Source: JBBQIY01 sp964618405 (GTDB lineage: Bacteria; Verrucomicrobiota; Kiritimatiellia; RFP12; UBA3636). Taken from it: a stretch of 8,573 bases of DNA. Location: NCBI GenBank assembly GCA_964618405.1, contig CAZUAY010000173.1, positions 1 to 8,573 on the forward strand. The letters are read 5' to 3'. Shown here piece by piece: positions 7,054-8,573 of the stretch (its first letter is position 1; each line of letters begins with the position of its first letter). Under the pieces are notes generated by a model. The model ran no database searches and was not told where the DNA came from. It saw only the letters and a program-made list of their open reading frames with translations. The position numbers were made by a program, and so were the translations under genes.

Positions 7054-8010
7054 TTAGAACACGATCGGAACGCGGCGTTCGCTGGTCACGGCGCTGCAGT
7101 CGGCAGCGACTGAACCCGAGAGGATCAGCTCGCTATTGACGACTTGCAACATGCTTGCGGGAACGCTGGGCGTGACAGGACCGTGTGCGGCCAAGCGGCT
7201 GATGAAGCGCTGCCAAACGGATTCGCCCGCACCAAAACCATCCCAAAAGCTCACGAGCTTCGAGCCGGCCAAATCGCGTGGGCCAATCGTGGCAGCTTTG
7301 GGTGGCACCCAAGACCAATCGCCAGCGCTACCCGCATCGGCGTACAGGCTATTCTGACAGACCGTGATGGCATGCAGATCGACCATGCAGGTGCCTTGTT
7401 TAAGAAAGGACTCCATGTCGTCGCCGTGTTCGCGAGCCGCGATGTGTGGCTCATAGAAGGCGATATGTCCGCCCCAGCCGACGCCACCGTATGCCTTGTC
7501 CGCACCCCCCAGATCCTCCAGCATGCGGCTGTAGGAGTTGAGGTTTTGCGTGGAGGGGAAATGGATCTGCTTCTCTGGCATGCGGAGTTCGGGCCGGATC
7601 TGGCTGAAAAGGTCGTTCCACATCCAGTACTGGAAGCCACCCTTCCACGTGACGGGGGCGGTACGACCGTCTTGATCTGCATATTCGTCCATGTTGAAGG
7701 TGTGGACATGGTGGCACGGGATGTTGAAATCGTTGATCATCTTCGCGACGTAGGCGTAATTGGGATTCGGGGCGGGAAGGATCAAGGCGTAGTGTTTGCG
7801 ACCCTCGTCCAGCGCACGTTTGATGCCGGAGACGATGTCCATCACGTAGGCGAACTGGAAAGCCTGTTCGTTTTCGATAACGTGGATCTTGAAGTTCGGA
7901 TTTTTGTGTTTGTCGACATCTGCGCGTTTGATGGCTCTGGCGCGAGCGCAGGCTTCACGGTCGCGGAAAGGAAGGCATTCGGCAAGCTCGTATTTGAAGT
8001 CGGTAGTCAT
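7054..8010 (-). CDS. NagB-like glucosamine-6-phosphate deaminase/isomerase homologue, substrate uncertain
   Basis: A 318-residue member of the NagB/6-phosphogluconolactonase superfamily, longer than the 266-residue E. coli NagB because of extra N-terminal and internal sequence. Two hallmarks are clear: FNMDEY at 105-110 (E. coli Asp72 corresponds to Asp108) and GGVGWGGHIAFYEP at 175-188 (His143 and Glu148 correspond to His182 and Glu187). Several key residues differ. E. coli Asp141 becomes Gly180. The phosphate-loop stretch LPTGGTP becomes LPAPNPN (78-84). The phosphate-binding Arg172 and Lys208 positions appear to be Leu222 and about Glu263. The fold and part of the acid-base machinery are kept, but the phosphate pocket is not, so glucosamine-6-phosphate is an unlikely substrate. 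The E. coli comparison is from memory. It is the first gene of a likely two-gene operon with the amidohydrolase. The ATG is preceded by seven A residues without a Shine-Dalgarno sequence. Confidence 0.85.
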   Translation of the reverse strand: MTTDFKYELAECLPFRDREACARARAIKRADVDKHKNPNFKIHVIENEQAFQFAYVMDIVSGIKRALDEGRKHYALILPAPNPNYAYVAKMINDFNIPCHHVHTFNMDEYADQDGRTAPVTWKGGFQYWMWNDLFSQIRPELRMPEKQIHFPSTQNLNSYSRMLEDLGGADKAYGGVGWGGHIAFYEPHIAAREHGDDMESFLKQGTCMVDLHAITVCQNSLYADAGSAGDWSWVPPKAATIGPRDLAGSKLVSFWDGFGAGESVWQRFISRLAAHGPVTPSVPASMLQVVNSELILSGSVAADCSAVTSERRVPIVF

Positions 8011-8260
8011 TTTTTTTCGAAATTTATGGCTGGATCGTTTTCAGCCTTCTAGGCCAGGCACGACCCTAATTGGGGGCCGCTAAACACCTAACTCGAATAA
8101 GAATATATTGCCATAAAGACCATCGTGGTGCAAGTTCAAATCGTAATCGGTCAGGCACAGGGGGCGCATCCCCGTTCCGTTGACTCGCATAGGCGATGGG
8201 CAAGCCCTCCGCGCGGCTGCGCCGCGAAAAAACGATGGGGTAACTTTTGGTGTCTCAAAA
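8011..8260. other. Non-coding upstream region of the NagB-like operon
   Basis: No credible gene is present. This is the 5' region of the minus-strand operon and should contain its promoter. The AT-rich stretch around 8095-8120 includes TATATT on the minus strand, but no well-spaced -35 box accompanies it. Small palindromes occur: GGGG/CCCC around CGCAT (8161-8173), and a perfect 6-pair hairpin CGCGGC-TGC-GCCGCG (8212-8226) followed by six A residues. The latter is in the wrong orientation for a terminator of the minus-strand genes. Confidence 0.5.
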
Positions 8261-8296
8261 AACTTTGTCGCGAACTTTGTCGTAAACTTTGTCGAG
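8261..8296. repeat. Three-copy 12-bp tandem repeat
   Basis: The decamer AACTTTGTCG occurs at 8261-8270, 8273-8282 and 8285-8294, each followed by a variable dinucleotide (CG, TA, AG). The exact period is 12 bases, so one frame gives a repeated NFV-type tetrapeptide. That open frame shows no other sign of being a gene. Confidence 0.75.
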
Positions 8297-8345
8297 CCTC
8301 CGCGAAGACGCTTGCCTGTGCAGGGACGGCAGACGAGCGAAGCAA

Positions 8346-8403
8346 ACGGAGAACGGGTTTTCCAACCCGTTTTCGTACACGGGTTGGAAAACCCGTGCTC
8401 CGT
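8346..8403. repeat. Long inverted repeat made of two mirrored hairpins
   Basis: A 25-base arm at 8346-8370 pairs with 8379-8403 with one mismatch around an 8-base loop. Each arm is itself a hairpin: a GGGTT/AACCC-type stem around loop TTCC in the left arm and GGAA in the right arm, the right one flanked by GCTCCG. The element can therefore fold as one long stem or as two small hairpins, as in paired REP (BIME) elements. There is no T-run directly after it, and no gene ends nearby, so a terminator role is unlikely. Confidence 0.75.
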
Positions 8404-8503
8404 TCGTTACGATCACTCCTTAGCGAAACTCGCCGTTATTGGCAAGAAGCTGGGCTGCCACTCTGCGTGGATTTTAAACCCTGAAACACAAAAAGCTCAG
8501 TGG
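8404..8503. other. Non-coding stretch between repeats
   Basis: No gene or RNA is recognisable. An imperfect small hairpin, GGCA (8441-8444) pairing with TGCC (8456-8459) around GCTGGG-containing sequence, may be a decayed relative of the neighbouring palindromes, but this is weak. Confidence 0.3.
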
Positions 8504-8573
8504 CCTCGGTGACCTCGGTGGTGATAGAATCTTAAACGCAAAGATCGCTAAGTTTACGCAAAGTCCGCAAGGA
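8504..8573. repeat. Short direct repeats with about 10-bp periodicity at the window edge
   Basis: CCTCGGTG occurs twice in a 9-base period (8504-8511, 8513-8520). ACGCAAAG then occurs at 8536-8543 and 8556-8563. Between and after these are the diverged copies CGCTAAG and CGCAAGGA, giving a roughly 10-base rhythm that continues to the edge. Similar CGCAAAG-rich phrases are, from memory, common intergenic repeats in environmental bacterial genomes. The array is cut by the window end. Confidence 0.6.

Noticed and set aside
7144..8052. 302-codon plus-strand frame opposite the NagB-like gene
   Set aside because: Nearly all of it is antisense to the NagB-like gene, which has recognisable motifs. 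The antisense protein shows none, and its length is explained by codon bias on the other strand.
8212..8232. Intrinsic terminator (CGCGGC hairpin plus A-run)
   Set aside because: A terminator needs a T-run after the hairpin. On the plus strand the run is A, and on the minus strand the T-run comes before the hairpin. No gene ends here.
8125..8512. Open frames of 119 and 110 codons through the right-edge repeats
   Set aside because: They translate tandem repeats and palindromes (for example the repeated NFV stretch), have no ribosome binding site and no family resemblance.

Overview
The window reads as ordinary bacterial chromosome carrying five full-length protein genes. Repeat-rich non-coding DNA fills both ends. 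No tRNA, rRNA, CRISPR array, transposase or phage gene was seen. GC content looks moderate, a little above half by eye. The organism cannot be named from the sequence alone. A eukaryote-like class-2 isoleucyl-tRNA synthetase, a NagB-fold/amidohydrolase gene pair and many small intergenic palindromes and short-period repeats together suggest an environmental member of the Planctomycetes-Verrucomicrobia-Lentisphaerae-Kiritimatiellae group. That placement is inference.

Layout. Positions 1-278 hold no credible gene. They contain two small hairpins in opposite orientation, a 12-copy heptanucleotide array, a GC-rich hairpin and a second, degenerate heptamer array. Positions 279-1892 (minus) encode peptide chain release factor 3 (prfC). 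Positions 1893-2091 are a divergent promoter region. Positions 2092-5238 (plus) encode isoleucyl-tRNA synthetase (ileS, type 2). A 32-base gap carrying a ribosome binding site leads to a DPM1-like family 2 glycosyltransferase at 5271-5975 (plus), probably cotranscribed with ileS. Two minus-strand genes converge on it: a NagB-like sugar-phosphate isomerase/deaminase homologue (7054-8010) and, 30 bases downstream of that, an amidohydrolase-2 family metal-dependent hydrolase (6016-7023). Positions 8011-8573 are non-coding and contain a long paired hairpin, a 12-bp tandem repeat and roughly 10-bp periodic repeats.

How the genes relate. prfC and ileS are translation housekeeping genes. The glycosyltransferase probably moves a sugar onto a lipid or cell-surface acceptor. 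The NagB-like and amidohydrolase genes form a two-gene unit, plausibly for catabolism of an unidentified sugar derivative. The NagB-like protein keeps the FNMDEY and GHIAF..EP signatures. It lacks the usual phosphate-binding loop and several active-site residues of true glucosamine-6-phosphate deaminase, so its substrate is probably different. That protein and the compensating hairpin pair at the left edge are the most interesting items here. I found no convincing evidence of a new defence or mobile system.
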